NCBI GenBank assembly: GCA_016840285.1
Contig: JAEOSR010000051.1
Span: forward strand, 1-64,000
Origin: Candidatus Hodarchaeota archaeon
Lineage (GTDB): Archaea > Asgardarchaeota > Heimdallarchaeia > Hodarchaeales > Hodarchaeaceae
DNA length: 64,000 bases
Direction: 5' to 3'
Part shown: positions 1 to 8,424 of the stretch, piece after piece
Position numbering within the stretch: the first letter of the stretch is position 1
How the letters are laid out: each line of letters starts with the position of its first letter
The notes under the pieces: generated by a model
The model's database searches: none
Told to the model about the DNA's origin: nothing
What the model saw: the letters and a program-made list of their open reading frames with translations, nothing else
Translations under genes and position numbers: made by a program

Positions 1-26
1 AACAGCCTATAAATTCGTCAGTTTGG

Positions 27-875
27 ATGAAAGAAGTTGTCCTCCGTAACAATATTTCAACAATCTTTTCTAATCCCTTCAATCCCTTCATTATCCTTTC
101 AGCTGATCATGATGAGGTTTTATTTTTTACTCAAACATTTGCTCAGATGAGTGGTATTCATCCGAGTACACGGCAAATTAGTAACAAAACCCTTTTTTCA
201 CTTCATATGGACCTTTATTCAATCCCCCTTAGGTCGTATAAGATCTTCTATTCATCAATTTCCCGGCCTCTTACTTCAATGATCAATAATTGGGTTGATG
301 AGCTCACCTATGAACTGCGTACAGGGTCCCTATTAATGGACCTAAGTCATTATCTCATGAAAAGCGTAGAATCAATGGATCAAAGAGTTGTACAGAGATT
401 TAGTCATGTAGCTTATCGTCAAAAAATTCTAATAATTATTGTCACTGATTTAATTCAATTGCTTCTCAATCCCCCTAATATTTATCCTGTTTCACTATCT
501 AACGTCTTAAGAACCAGTTTCCATTATATTCGAAAATCTTCGAACACACAATTCAATATGATTTCCTCCTTAGACTTAGATGATTTTGAAACTTCTAATC
601 CTGAAATTTGGGGTAGTTCTCATTTTCCAGAGAATATGTTTTCTACAATTTTAACCTGGCTTCGTGGATTACCAATCACTATTGAAGTGGAAATAATGAA
701 TAATTTTTCAGTCGGGATAAGTTTTAGCGTTCCTAGTGATTCTCTGTTGACTACACTGCAAGGATTTAGCTTGGTTTCGCATTATCTCATATTTTTTACA
801 TCATATTTCAACGGTCGATTATGGCTGACCCAAAATTCTATCAATATCATCCTTCCTTGCGTGGACTCAGGATAA
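27..875 (+). CDS. Degenerate PAS/histidine-kinase-like protein, probably 5'-truncated by the window edge
   Basis: No enzymatic role can be assigned. The frame has no stop between the left edge and the first ATG, so the true start may lie outside the window. Residues about 13-45 resemble the core of a PAS domain. A central helical stretch (about 110-150) includes RFSHVAYRQKI, at the place where the two large PAS proteins at 37886-45327 have a His-box. The last 25 residues (FNGRLWLTQNSINIILP) resemble the final strands of a kinase ATPase domain. No N-box Asn or DxGxG motif is visible, so it is probably a non-catalytic relative. It stands alone upstream of ilvA. The kinase-like reading is inference from weak pattern similarity; that the gene is real is supported by a long open frame with consistent codon use. 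Confidence 0.5.
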   Translation: MKEVVLRNNISTIFSNPFNPFIILSADHDEVLFFTQTFAQMSGIHPSTRQISNKTLFSLHMDLYSIPLRSYKIFYSSISRPLTSMINNWVDELTYELRTGSLLMDLSHYLMKSVESMDQRVVQRFSHVAYRQKILIIIVTDLIQLLLNPPNIYPVSLSNVLRTSFHYIRKSSNTQFNMISSLDLDDFETSNPEIWGSSHFPENMFSTILTWLRGLPITIEVEIMNNFSVGISFSVPSDSLLTTLQGFSLVSHYLIFFTSYFNGRLWLTQNSINIILPCVDSG

Positions 876-1037
876 CTGTGAGGAAACATTTATTTGGGGG
901 GGATGGTCTTATGGGGTTTATAAAAATAAATATAAACAAAAATCATTTTTTTCGATAATTCACTTGATTAAAAAAGAATATACTGATCATAAATGTCTTT
1001 ATGGCATTCATAAATACAGAATAACAGGGTGATTGAT

Positions 1038-2243
1038 TTGTTTGAATTAACGATAGATGATATTGTTGAAGCTCAAAGGACACTTGAGGGCAAGATAAAA
1101 CGAACACCATTGAATCATTCAACCACGTTTTCAAAGATGGCTGGGTGTGACGTTTATTTAAAACACGAAAATCTCCAAAAAGCAGGCTCTTTTAAAGTCC
1201 GGGGTGCATATAACAAGATATCTCGTCTGAAAAAAAGTATAAGGGGAAAAGGAGTGGTAGCAGTCAGTACAGGGAATCACGCCCAAGGTGTTGCTCTAGC
1301 AGCATCGATATTTGGGATTTCTTCAATCATAGTTATGCCCAATGGTGCCCCGATCTCAAAAATCGAAGCAACCAAAGGTTATGGGGGTAAAGTCATTCTT
1401 CAGGGAGATAGCTTTGAAGAAGCGTATATTAAAGCAAAAGAAATCAAAAAAACCGAAGATTTAACCTTAATTCATGCATTTGATGACCCAGATATAGCTG
1501 CAGGTCAAGGAACAATCGGATTGGAGATATTAGAAGATCTTCCAGACGTTGATTTAGTAATCTGTCCTATTGGTGGTGGAGGATTAATCTCTGGGATAGC
1601 GACAGCTATTAAAGCAAAAAAACCCAAATGTCGGGTTGTTGGTGTTCAGACAAGGGAGATGCCCGCCGCTTATAAATCCTTTAAGGAGGGAAAATTAATA
1701 CAAACAGAGAAAGGGAATACATTAGCTGATGGGATCGCGATAAAATGTCCTAGTGAGTTCACTTTTTCAATAATAAAATCTCATCTGGATGATGTAGTCA
1801 TTGTTGAAGAAGAGGAAATAGCTCAAGCGATGCTCCTCCTATTAGAGCGCTGTAAATCAGTAGCTGAAGGAGCAGGAGCAACAGCACTAGCAGCTCTACT
1901 TTACCGAAATATATCTCAAAAGGACGAAAATGTCGCATTGATACTGAGTGGGGGTAATGTAGACATAACTATATTAAGTAAACTCATTACGCAGGGGTTA
2001 ATTAAGTCTGGCCGTTATAGAGAACTGAAAGTTTTATTGGAAGACAAGCCTGGTGGGCTTGAAAGTCTGTTAAAGTTCATAACTAAGTTGGAAGCCAACA
2101 TTATTGACATTAATGTGGACCGGTTTTCACCTAATTTACCTTTTAATCATGTAGTTGTTGAACTAGCAATTGAAACAAAAAATTCGGAGCATTCAAAGGT
2201 CATATTAAATGAAATAAAGACCCACTTCATTTTAACGATTTAG
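1038..2243 (+). CDS. ilvA: Threonine ammonia-lyase (threonine dehydratase) with C-terminal ACT domain
   Basis: PLP enzyme converting threonine to 2-oxobutanoate and ammonia, the entry to isoleucine synthesis or threonine breakdown. The PLP lysine lies in GSFKVRGAYNKI near residue 52. STGNHAQGVA and GGGGLISG bind the cofactor, and SGGNVD is the late family motif. The last ~80 residues (VLLEDKPGGLESLLKFI) form an ACT-like regulatory domain. At about 400 residues it matches the catabolic/TdcB-like form with one ACT domain. Start: a GTG at 1029 is also in frame, but it overlaps the Shine-Dalgarno-like GGTGAT at 1028-1033. The TTG at 1038 sits 4 bases after that site and is preferred. It is a single gene, so operon context is uninformative. 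Family assignment is confident; the physiological direction is not shown. Confidence 0.93.
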   Translation: MFELTIDDIVEAQRTLEGKIKRTPLNHSTTFSKMAGCDVYLKHENLQKAGSFKVRGAYNKISRLKKSIRGKGVVAVSTGNHAQGVALAASIFGISSIIVMPNGAPISKIEATKGYGGKVILQGDSFEEAYIKAKEIKKTEDLTLIHAFDDPDIAAGQGTIGLEILEDLPDVDLVICPIGGGGLISGIATAIKAKKPKCRVVGVQTREMPAAYKSFKEGKLIQTEKGNTLADGIAIKCPSEFTFSIIKSHLDDVVIVEEEEIAQAMLLLLERCKSVAEGAGATALAALLYRNISQKDENVALILSGGNVDITILSKLITQGLIKSGRYRELKVLLEDKPGGLESLLKFITKLEANIIDINVDRFSPNLPFNHVVVELAIETKNSEHSKVILNEIKTHFILTI

Positions 2244-2414
2244 TTTCTTATGTAAATATCTCTAAGAATTTTCTCAAAGAATTACTAAAAATGTGAAGTG
2301 AAATAAATTGATAATCAAACAAGGAGATCTCCTCCTAAGAAAACATGTAAAGAAGCTATAGCATGGACTTTTTCAATTGATGAGTCAGAGTATAATCCAG
2401 TGATTGAGACATGA

Positions 2415-3395
2415 TCAAGTATTTGTCACTAATCGCATGAAGTCTCTTGTACCTGTTGCTAACCCTAATAGGAATACAACCCACAGTAACCATTTCTGGA
2501 TTTCTTCATTTTCAACTCCCCGAACAGCATAGATGAATAACACTACCACTCCAAATTTAACTACTAAGAAGGGCCATGCTCCTAAGGGTGTATCAAACAG
2601 AATAGCAGGTAAATAGTGCTTCTCTTGGTAATTGAAGAACTCAATAGCAATGACGGTATTAAATGCATCAAACATTTGAGTTACCATTGCCAAAACCTCT
2701 TCTCTTCGAATTGTCGCTTCAGGAAGATACCGTTGTGTAAGATGAGTCGCTGATAGATGGAAGAGTATCCCAAAAATACCCGACAACAGTAGGATACTCA
2801 CACCACCACCAATATAGTACATATCTGTCAATAAGAAAGGGACTGGTACGAATAAAACAATTTCAAACAGAAAACCAATACTAAAAAAAGTAATTCTCCA
2901 GTTTGAAAATCGTTGGACATTCTTGAAATATTCTTGAGATATTATTATCGAAACAAGTCCCAAAATTAAAGTTAATAGGATTGTGATGACATAGACATAG
3001 GGTGTAACGAAAATTCTAAGTCTAAATATCTCATATGGTGAAATAATCTTTCCTTGGTCAGCAATGTCTTGGAGAGCACGTAATGTTGAACCAATGAAAA
3101 TATATGGCAATATAGAAACAAAAAACTCTGAATCCATTTGAACTGGAATATATTCTTCCTCTCCCCAGCGTTCGGCTCCTTTTTGATTTATCCTGCCAAT
3201 TATTTTTCCAATGAGCAAAATCGCAAGAATCCCTAATGTGGTGTAGACAATCGTATTGTAGATGTTATACCCTTGCTCTAATATGAAATAAGTTTCAATA
3301 AAACCAATAGGATCTAATATTTCCTGAGAAAACGTCTGAATTGCCTTAATAATGTTCTCCAAAAGATCCTGAATAGGATTTTGTTCCATAATCAT
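2415..3395 (-). CDS. DUF63 family integral membrane protein
   Basis: Archaeal multi-pass membrane protein of unknown function, about 326 residues with seven or eight hydrophobic segments. The C-terminal half carries the pattern I recognise as DUF63: an acidic/aromatic segment (FDAFNTVIAIEFF), then YQEKHYLPAILF and a further pair of membrane helices. The N-terminal segment, with an 'Iymt..Y..YNTIVYT'-like pattern before the first helix, also fits. An in-frame ATG two codons downstream (MEQNP) is an alternative start. It lies downstream of the Nudix gene on the same strand, separated by about 120 bases, so co-transcription is possible. DUF63 membership is from memory of the family; no function is inferred. 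Confidence 0.75.
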   Translation of the reverse strand: MIMEQNPIQDLLENIIKAIQTFSQEILDPIGFIETYFILEQGYNIYNTIVYTTLGILAILLIGKIIGRINQKGAERWGEEEYIPVQMDSEFFVSILPYIFIGSTLRALQDIADQGKIISPYEIFRLRIFVTPYVYVITILLTLILGLVSIIISQEYFKNVQRFSNWRITFFSIGFLFEIVLFVPVPFLLTDMYYIGGGVSILLLSGIFGILFHLSATHLTQRYLPEATIRREEVLAMVTQMFDAFNTVIAIEFFNYQEKHYLPAILFDTPLGAWPFLVVKFGVVVLFIYAVRGVENEEIQKWLLWVVFLLGLATGTRDFMRLVTNT

Positions 3396-3517
3396 ATTGA
3401 AATCGCACCAGAAAGCGAATGGCTTTCTTATATATTGGTTTTATTTCTTTTTTCTGCTTTAGTTGCCCCTCTGAGAAAATAATATTGATAACAATAACAG
3501 GATCAATGTGTACTATC

Positions 3518-4174
3518 CTATTTGTCAAAAAAAGCGAGTTTATCACCCCGCCAAACACGAAACGCTTCGGATATCCGTGAAATATGTCCTGGATCGATAT
3601 TTTCTGGTAAAGAGTCTTGATGAAACCATTTAACATTTAATGATTCCTGTTGATGTAGGGGGACACTTGGGATTTCATCATAAAGGGGTGTACAAAGGAA
3701 TGTAAAATGATACAGGTGGAGAGGGTAAGTAGTACCACAATATCGCGAATCGAAAACCCCAATCAGAGAGACGGCTTGACATCTAAAACCAGTTTCTTCA
3801 ACAACTTCTCGTAATACTCCTTCAACTGGTGTTTCTCCTACTTCAAATAATCCTCCTGGCATCGCCCACATCTTGTTATCGGCTCGTAGAATTAATAATA
3901 TACGTCCTGTAGAGTCAATAATAGCCGCATCACCCCCCACTAAGGGACTAGGGCGTGAAAAGAGTATAGTCTGTAAAGGTTCCAATTGGTCTATTGAGGT
4001 ATTTGTTACTAGTGCTAACATATCTTTTGCAATCTCTTGGATCCTTTGGAATCTTTCTCGATCATAAATATTATCTGAAAATTTCAAACCCAATGCAGAG
4101 ATATCTCGGAGTTTATCCGCCCATAAAGCAATCTGTTCTACTGGTAACATATTCATTCTACCTTGTTGTTTCAC
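3518..4174 (-). CDS. Nudix hydrolase with N-terminal Nudix_N-type domain
   Basis: Predicted to hydrolyse a nucleoside-diphosphate-linked compound, probably ADP-ribose or a nucleotide sugar, using Mg2+. The full Nudix box is present at residues 108-130: G108, E114, R122, E123, E126, E127 and G129 in the order Gx5Ex7REUxEExGU. The N-terminal ~65 residues (LPVEQIALWADKLRDISALGL) form the helical extension seen in the Nudix_N subgroup, so the gene is longer than a minimal Nudix protein. The second in-frame Met (residue 7, MNMLPVE) is a possible start. It is followed on the same strand by the DUF63 gene. Substrate cannot be read from the sequence. Confidence 0.88.
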   Translation of the reverse strand: MKQQGRMNMLPVEQIALWADKLRDISALGLKFSDNIYDRERFQRIQEIAKDMLALVTNTSIDQLEPLQTILFSRPSPLVGGDAAIIDSTGRILLILRADNKMWAMPGGLFEVGETPVEGVLREVVEETGFRCQAVSLIGVFDSRYCGTTYPLHLYHFTFLCTPLYDEIPSVPLHQQESLNVKWFHQDSLPENIDPGHISRISEAFRVWRGDKLAFFDK

Positions 4175-4440
4175 TTATTTATTTTTGAAACTCTAGGGAA
4201 CAGGGAACATTTATTCATTTAACATTTGGGAATCAGAGATAAATCTGGCCATTTTTAATAAAAATAGGATTAGTACAATTGATAACGTTTTTTACAATAG
4301 ATGTAAGTCTTATTCCTTCTATAGGATTCACATTGTCAAGATGAACTTGATTTGAAATTTTAGCAAAACGGGAGTTTCGTGGGAAGAAGGATAGAAAGCC
4401 ATGCTATCTATGGAGGTTACTTTGGATCAAGATTAACAAG

Positions 4441-4812
4441 TCAGAAGATTCTTCGCGTTACAAAACTCGTTGGAACGGGTTTTTGCAAACTAGGTTCTAC
4501 AGTATAATCCTTAAATTTTTTTAATTTACTTTTAGTTGCAATGTTGTAAATCACACCAGATTCCTTTAAGATACTATCCATTGCATCAACAAGGCCGATA
4601 ATGTCATCTTCGTCAGGTACTCGTAACCATTCAAAGGCATAATCATACCTGCCAAGTAATTCCCCTGTAATTGATTTTATTCCAGGAATGTTCTCTATAT
4701 TCTCATTCAAAGTATTTATAGCACTCGAAATGCTGGGACCAAATAAAGGTACAAACGTTAATGCGATATCTTCAGTTGTTGAGGTTTCTATCTGATTTAA
4801 GACATCTTCCAT
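4441..4812 (-). CDS. Small conserved-looking protein, paralogue of the gene just upstream (A)
   Basis: I do not recognise the family. The 123-residue soluble protein shares a layout with the 85-residue protein encoded immediately upstream on the same strand. Both have a strand ending in a 'GPsIS.AL' motif (here FGPSISSAINTL), a helix, a short strand pair around a basic turn, and a closing helix with an 'hvdhldrIf' pattern (here LVDAMDSIL). The copy here has an extra C-terminal tail rich in Lys and Pro. The two genes are separated by only two bases and must be co-transcribed, suggesting a duplicated pair that may form a heterodimer. The similarity is seen by eye; function is unknown. Confidence 0.6.
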   Translation of the reverse strand: MEDVLNQIETSTTEDIALTFVPLFGPSISSAINTLNENIENIPGIKSITGELLGRYDYAFEWLRVPDEDDIIGLVDAMDSILKESGVIYNIATKSKLKKFKDYTVEPSLQKPVPTSFVTRRIF

Positions 4813-4814
4813 AT

Positions 4815-5072
4815 TTAGGGCGCTACTTGTAATGGTATACCGAAAATCCTATCTAAGTGTTCGACAAGTGTCAATGTCTCTTCATTTGTAGGTTTTTCTT
4901 TCCAAGTTATTTCAAAATCCGCTACCTCACCTATATAGACACCTGAATGGTAGATTCTCGTTTTAAATTCTTTTAATTTATCCAATTGATGTAATTCTTT
5001 CAATGCATGGGAAATTCCAGGCCCATATAGTTTGATTTTCGTTGTACTAAAATTCATTTCATATTTCCTCAA
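4815..5072 (-). CDS. Small conserved-looking protein, paralogue of the following gene (B)
   Basis: This 85-residue protein of unknown function is the first gene of a two-gene unit with 4441-4812. It carries the shared GPGISHALKEL motif, followed by a YHSGVYIGEVADFEITW strand pair and a C-terminal helix (TLVEHLDRIFGI). No signal peptide, membrane segment or cysteine cluster is present. It is divergent from the methyltransferase gene at 5162, with about 90 bases between them serving both promoters. An in-frame Met at residue 6 (MNFSTTK) is an alternative start. Nothing in the neighbourhood suggests a substrate. Confidence 0.6.
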   Translation of the reverse strand: MRKYEMNFSTTKIKLYGPGISHALKELHQLDKLKEFKTRIYHSGVYIGEVADFEITWKEKPTNEETLTLVEHLDRIFGIPLQVAP

Positions 5073-5161
5073 AACTAGGTGATTTGGGGATTAATACCTA
5101 TTAAAGTTTTATACTAAAATTCGGTTAAGATTGATAAGTATCTCATTTCGGGTGAAAATTC

Positions 5162-5830
5162 ATGATAGATGACAAATTTACAGAGATTGATCGAGATTCT
5201 CTTCGTAAAAATTTCAATCAATACACAAGAAAAGCATTCGATATGCTTCCTGAATTAGCTGAACCACGAATTCTTGATATTGGGTGTGGTTCAGGTGTAC
5301 CAACTATTGAATTAGCTAAGTTATCTAAGGGGGAAATTATCGGTATAGATATCGATCAATCCTGCTTAAATAAACTGATGAGGAAGATAAAAGAGGAGGC
5401 TTTGACCAATAGAGTCAAAATAATAAAGTGCTCATTATTTAATATCAATTTTCCAGATGAAAGTTTTGATATCCTCTGGGCAGAAGGGGTAATAACAACC
5501 ATTGGGTTTGAGAGGGGTCTAAAAGAGTGGAGACGATTACTTAAACCCGATGGGTTTTTGGTTGTCCATGATGACATAAAAGATAAGGATAAAAAACTAA
5601 ACGTAATTTCTAGTTGTGGGTATGTACTTCTGAATCATTTTTTACTCCCTGAGGATGCTTGGTGGACAGAGTATTACAAGCCTCTAAAAATCAAGGTGAA
5701 TAAATTAAGTAATAAATACAAAAATAATCCAGAAATCCTTAAAGCGCTTCAGAAATATCAGAATGAGGTAGAGATGGCAAAAAATAGAACTAGTGTTACA
5801 TCAATCTTTTACATCCTGCAAAAAACATAA
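5162..5830 (+). CDS. Class I SAM-dependent methyltransferase
   Basis: Soluble 222-residue methyltransferase with the Rossmann core of the Methyltransf_11/25 type. Motif I is ILDIGCGSGVPTIELA (about residues 38-53), the acidic motif II is EIIGIDID, motif post-II is VKIIKCSLFNINFPDESFDILWAEG, and a late GFLVVHDDIK strand follows. The substrate is unknown; the C-terminal third (KPLKIKVNKLSNKYKNNPEILKAL, residues split here only as a description) is helical and basic. It has a GGTGA Shine-Dalgarno-like sequence 9 bases before the ATG and a TTTATAC box near 5107. It is divergent from the small paralogue pair, with no obvious operon partner. Confidence 0.88.
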   Translation: MIDDKFTEIDRDSLRKNFNQYTRKAFDMLPELAEPRILDIGCGSGVPTIELAKLSKGEIIGIDIDQSCLNKLMRKIKEEALTNRVKIIKCSLFNINFPDESFDILWAEGVITTIGFERGLKEWRRLLKPDGFLVVHDDIKDKDKKLNVISSCGYVLLNHFLLPEDAWWTEYYKPLKIKVNKLSNKYKNNPEILKALQKYQNEVEMAKNRTSVTSIFYILQKT

Positions 5831-5857
5831 CAGATTGTTATAGTAGAATTCGTATGT

Positions 5858-6553
5858 TCAATGGGTTTTTTCCTTAAAACACCTTTGGAGCTGTTCCAAT
5901 AAATCGGGTTGGTTCATTAGAGTGCCAAAAATGTATACTCGACCAGCAATTTCAGACAATTCTCTCAAATCACACCCAGTGATAATTTCCACTACATCGT
6001 CTGGTGCCATTGTAGCCATTTTTTCTAATTCACCTTTTTTTGCGGTAGTCCATTTTTTAAAAAATTCCTGAATACATTTTGGTGACGGTTCCTTCTCTGT
6101 GTTTAACATATTTCTGATTAAAGCACCGAACCGGTATGCCCACTCATTTCCTTCCTCCCCTGTCCAATCAATATACTTGTATCTGCGTTCGTACATCCGC
6201 GCAGTACGCATGTATAGCTTTTCTGTAGCAGTTTTACCAATAGTTACTCTTTGACCAGCAGCAATTATGATTCCTAACTCTTCCAAATCCTTTAAATAAC
6301 GATAGATGGTTTTCTCAGACTTTGGTTCAATATTACTAGACTTTTTAGCTTTTTCGTTAAAAGCTGTAGCAATCCCTTTTACAGTCATCGGTCTTTTTCT
6401 TAGTATTGACATTATCAATTCATAATTTGGATCTTCGAGCTTCTTGAGTGTTTCCTCGTCCTCTATGATTTTTAAAATCACAGGTTTGAAATCTACGATG
6501 TCTTGGTATGTATTTGCTTGAGAAGTAATTATTAATTTCCTCCTAGAATCCAC
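5858..6553 (-). CDS. Winged-helix regulator-like protein, tandem paralogue 1
   Basis: A 231-residue protein with a winged-helix DNA-binding region at about residues 45-105: YELIMSILRKRPMTVKGIA, then EKTIYRYLKDLEELGIIIAAG and a wing with RVTIGKTATEKLYMRTAR. The C-terminal ~110 residues are helical, end in VYIFGTLMNQPDLLEQL, and may bind an effector or dimerise. It is a clear paralogue of the upstream gene (6567-7247), sharing the same domain order and many identical motifs. The two genes are 13 bases apart and on the same strand, so they probably form one operon. The fold resembles archaeal ArsR-like regulators. The ligand and targets are unknown. Confidence 0.7.
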   Translation of the reverse strand: MDSRRKLIITSQANTYQDIVDFKPVILKIIEDEETLKKLEDPNYELIMSILRKRPMTVKGIATAFNEKAKKSSNIEPKSEKTIYRYLKDLEELGIIIAAGQRVTIGKTATEKLYMRTARMYERRYKYIDWTGEEGNEWAYRFGALIRNMLNTEKEPSPKCIQEFFKKWTTAKKGELEKMATMAPDDVVEIITGCDLRELSEIAGRVYIFGTLMNQPDLLEQLQRCFKEKTH

Positions 6554-6566
6554 CTAGAATCCATGG

Positions 6567-7247
6567 TCACTCGGCCCTTTCAAGGCAATTACGAAGCTCT
6601 TTCAACAAACTGGGGTGTTCCATTAATGTTCCGAAGATATAAACCCAATCGACGAATTGGATCAATTCTTCCCATTCTCCCTCAGTAATGAGTTCCAATA
6701 TGTCTTCTGATTCTGTTTTAGCAAATCCTTCAAGTGTATTCAGTTTTGTTTCACTCCATTTTTTGAAAAACTTCTGGATGCATTCGATAGATACTTCTTG
6801 GTTACTTGTACCAAGCATATAACCCAAGATAGTGGCAAATCGATGTGCCCACTCGTTTCCCTTCTCCGACATCCAATCAATGTCTTTACGTTGGAAAACA
6901 CGAGCGGTACGCATGTATAATTTCTCAGTAGCGGTTTTACCAATTATAACTCTCTGACCAGCAGGAACAACTAACTCTAACTCCTCTAGAGTTTTTAAAT
7001 AACGATAAATTGTCTTATCAGTTTTGGGTTCAGTCATATGACACATTTCTGCTTTTTTGTTGTAATCAGCTGTAATTTCTTGTACTGTCATTGGTTTCTT
7101 TCTCAAAATGGCTATGACTTTTTCATAATTAGGGTCTATAAGTGCTTTGAGCTTTTTTTCATCACTGATAACTTTCAGGACTGCAGGTTTATAATCCACA
7201 ACATCTTGGTACTTACTCTGTTGTGAGGATGTTTCAGAATCTGTCAT
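6567..7247 (-). CDS. Winged-helix regulator-like protein, tandem paralogue 2
   Basis: First gene of the tandem regulator pair. The winged-helix region (YEKVIAILRKKPMTVQEIT, TDKTIYRYLKTLEELELVVPAG, RVIIGKTATEKLYMRTARV) parallels that of 5858-6553, and the C-terminal part ends in the shared WVYIFGTLMEHPSLLKEL. Start choice: an ATG at 7298 is in frame, but a strong TATA box (7304-7315) would put the transcript start near 7283, inside that longer frame. The ATG at 7247 (MTDSETSSQQ) has a short leader, and its N-terminus aligns with that of the paralogue. This makes a 226-residue protein. DNA binding is inferred from the fold. Confidence 0.7.
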   Translation of the reverse strand: MTDSETSSQQSKYQDVVDYKPAVLKVISDEKKLKALIDPNYEKVIAILRKKPMTVQEITADYNKKAEMCHMTEPKTDKTIYRYLKTLEELELVVPAGQRVIIGKTATEKLYMRTARVFQRKDIDWMSEKGNEWAHRFATILGYMLGTSNQEVSIECIQKFFKKWSETKLNTLEGFAKTESEDILELITEGEWEELIQFVDWVYIFGTLMEHPSLLKELRNCLERAE

Positions 7248-7303
7248 AAACTTCGTTCCTAGGAAAATAGAGGAATAGTATATTTTTTCATCTTTCATAA
7301 TGC

Positions 7304-7315
7304 TTATAAAATATT
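7304..7315 (-). promoter_or_regulatory. TATA box for the winged-helix operon
   Basis: On the minus strand the bases read AATATTTTATAA. An archaeal TATA box centred near 7309 predicts transcription from about 7283, 36 bases before the preferred ATG at 7247. It is the argument against the longer ATG start at 7298. Confidence 0.5.
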
Positions 7316-7383
7316 AAGACAATCAAATATCAAGCAATCTCATATTTATAACTTTCGATCTATGAGTCTAAGAAAATTTCCAT

Positions 7384-7671
7384 TTGAGCCGAAATTGTCC
7401 TGTTATAATCAGGAATAAAATCAATCTAATGGGATGTGTTCCTAAAATGAGTATTATAGAATTGTTTATGAAATTACCTCCTTCTTCCTTAAAAGTCTAT
7501 AAAATATTACAAACGAATAAGCAAATGACTTTCAAGGAAATATCATCACAAACTGATTATTCTACTCGAACTGTTCGTTATGCTCTCCGTGATTTAAGTG
7601 ATGCGGGATTAATCGGTAAAATTCCTGATATGACTGATTTAAGACGATGCTATTATTCGATTAATCGCTAA
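7384..7671 (+). CDS. Small winged-helix transcription regulator
   Basis: A protein of 70-95 residues consisting of little more than a winged-helix domain: LPPSSLKVYKILQTNKQMTF, the recognition helix STRTVRYALRDLSDAGLI, and a wing ending RRCYYSINR. It resembles the stand-alone MarR/Lrp-like helix-turn-helix proteins common in archaea. The start is uncertain: TTG 7384, ATG 7429 (MGCVPK) and ATG 7447 (MSIIELF) are all in frame, and a TATA-like ATATTTATA near 7343-7351 is compatible with any of them. It is divergent from the tandem regulator operon, so it may control that operon or respond to the same signal. Target unknown. Confidence 0.65.
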   Translation: MSRNCPVIIRNKINLMGCVPKMSIIELFMKLPPSSLKVYKILQTNKQMTFKEISSQTDYSTRTVRYALRDLSDAGLIGKIPDMTDLRRCYYSINR

Positions 7672-7736
7672 AAAAAATCTGCTACTAAAAAATTAGGTAT
7701 TAATCTCATTTACTTAACTTTTGCTTTTCTATGTAA

Positions 7737-8336
7737 TTACCACATTATAGTAAGACAACTTACTCCAATTAATCCAATAACACTTTCAAAGCCAGGAGTT
7801 TCACTCGCTGGAGGAGGATTATCTATTGGGTCTCCCCTTTTATGCCCAGTTTTTTGTTTATAGGGCAAATCGCTTTGATTTGTAGGAGCTAACTTATCAA
7901 TGATCGGGGTTTCTCCAGCACTTAAGTAAAAACTAGAGGTTGTCATGGTGTCGGAACTAATTGATCCAAAAAAGATTTCACCTAGTAGATAGTAAAAACC
8001 AGCACTACTGACGGCACCTAAATCAAGTGTTAGATAGTCAGCACTTGTTCCAAGTAAATAATATGATTCAGACGCAGTGGTGATTAAGGTGCGGTTTGAT
8101 GAATCATAGAGATCCACATATACAGTTACCGAACCTGAGTATCCACTAGGAACATCTGGATCAAATCTTGCTTTTACTCCATCATCAATTCCATCTTCGT
8201 CTGAATCATAAGTTAAATCATAAAAACTATAAAAGTAGGGGTCACCTTCTGCCGTTACTGTTGCTCTTACGGATAATAAACCTATTATAGAGGACAAAAT
8301 AAAGAAAATGCTCCATAAGAAATGAATTTTTTTCAT
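7737..8336 (-). CDS. Secreted protein with calcium-type DxDxDG loop and C-terminal TPGFE membrane anchor
   Basis: A 199-residue exported protein. Residues 1-30 are a signal peptide (MKKIHFLWSIFFILSSIIG). DSDEDGIDDG near residues 44-53 has the DxDxDG spacing of dockerin/thrombospondin-3-like calcium loops. Then comes a beta-rich domain (SVTVYVDLYD; YLTLDLGAVSSAGFYYLLG). The C-terminus has a Pro-rich linker and TPGFESVIGLIGVSCL, a PGF-type tripartite tail: motif plus hydrophobic helix. The tail ends at ...TIMW with no basic residues, which is short for this class. A cell-surface protein anchored by or processed at the C-terminus is inferred. It is alone between convergent or unrelated genes. 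The exact function is unknown. Confidence 0.7.
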   Translation of the reverse strand: MKKIHFLWSIFFILSSIIGLLSVRATVTAEGDPYFYSFYDLTYDSDEDGIDDGVKARFDPDVPSGYSGSVTVYVDLYDSSNRTLITTASESYYLLGTSADYLTLDLGAVSSAGFYYLLGEIFFGSISSDTMTTSSFYLSAGETPIIDKLAPTNQSDLPYKQKTGHKRGDPIDNPPPASETPGFESVIGLIGVSCLTIMW

Positions 8337-8424
8337 ATTAAAATAGTCATTAAAACTCCCATTTAAGAACTATCTTACTAGAATATATCAATTTCAAGAC
8401 AATAAACTAGATTTTATATTGTAT

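Noticed and set aside
2323..2407. Protein-like minus-strand stretch after DUF63 (EKVHAIASLHVFLGGDLLV)
   Set aside because: Under 30 codons, no start codon and no family match; possibly a gene scrap but not supportable.
4233..4410. 55-codon minus-strand open stretch after the small paralogue pair (NPIEGIRLTSIV...)
   Set aside because: No in-frame ATG near its start and no recognisable motif; a frame of this length is expected by chance in AT-rich DNA.
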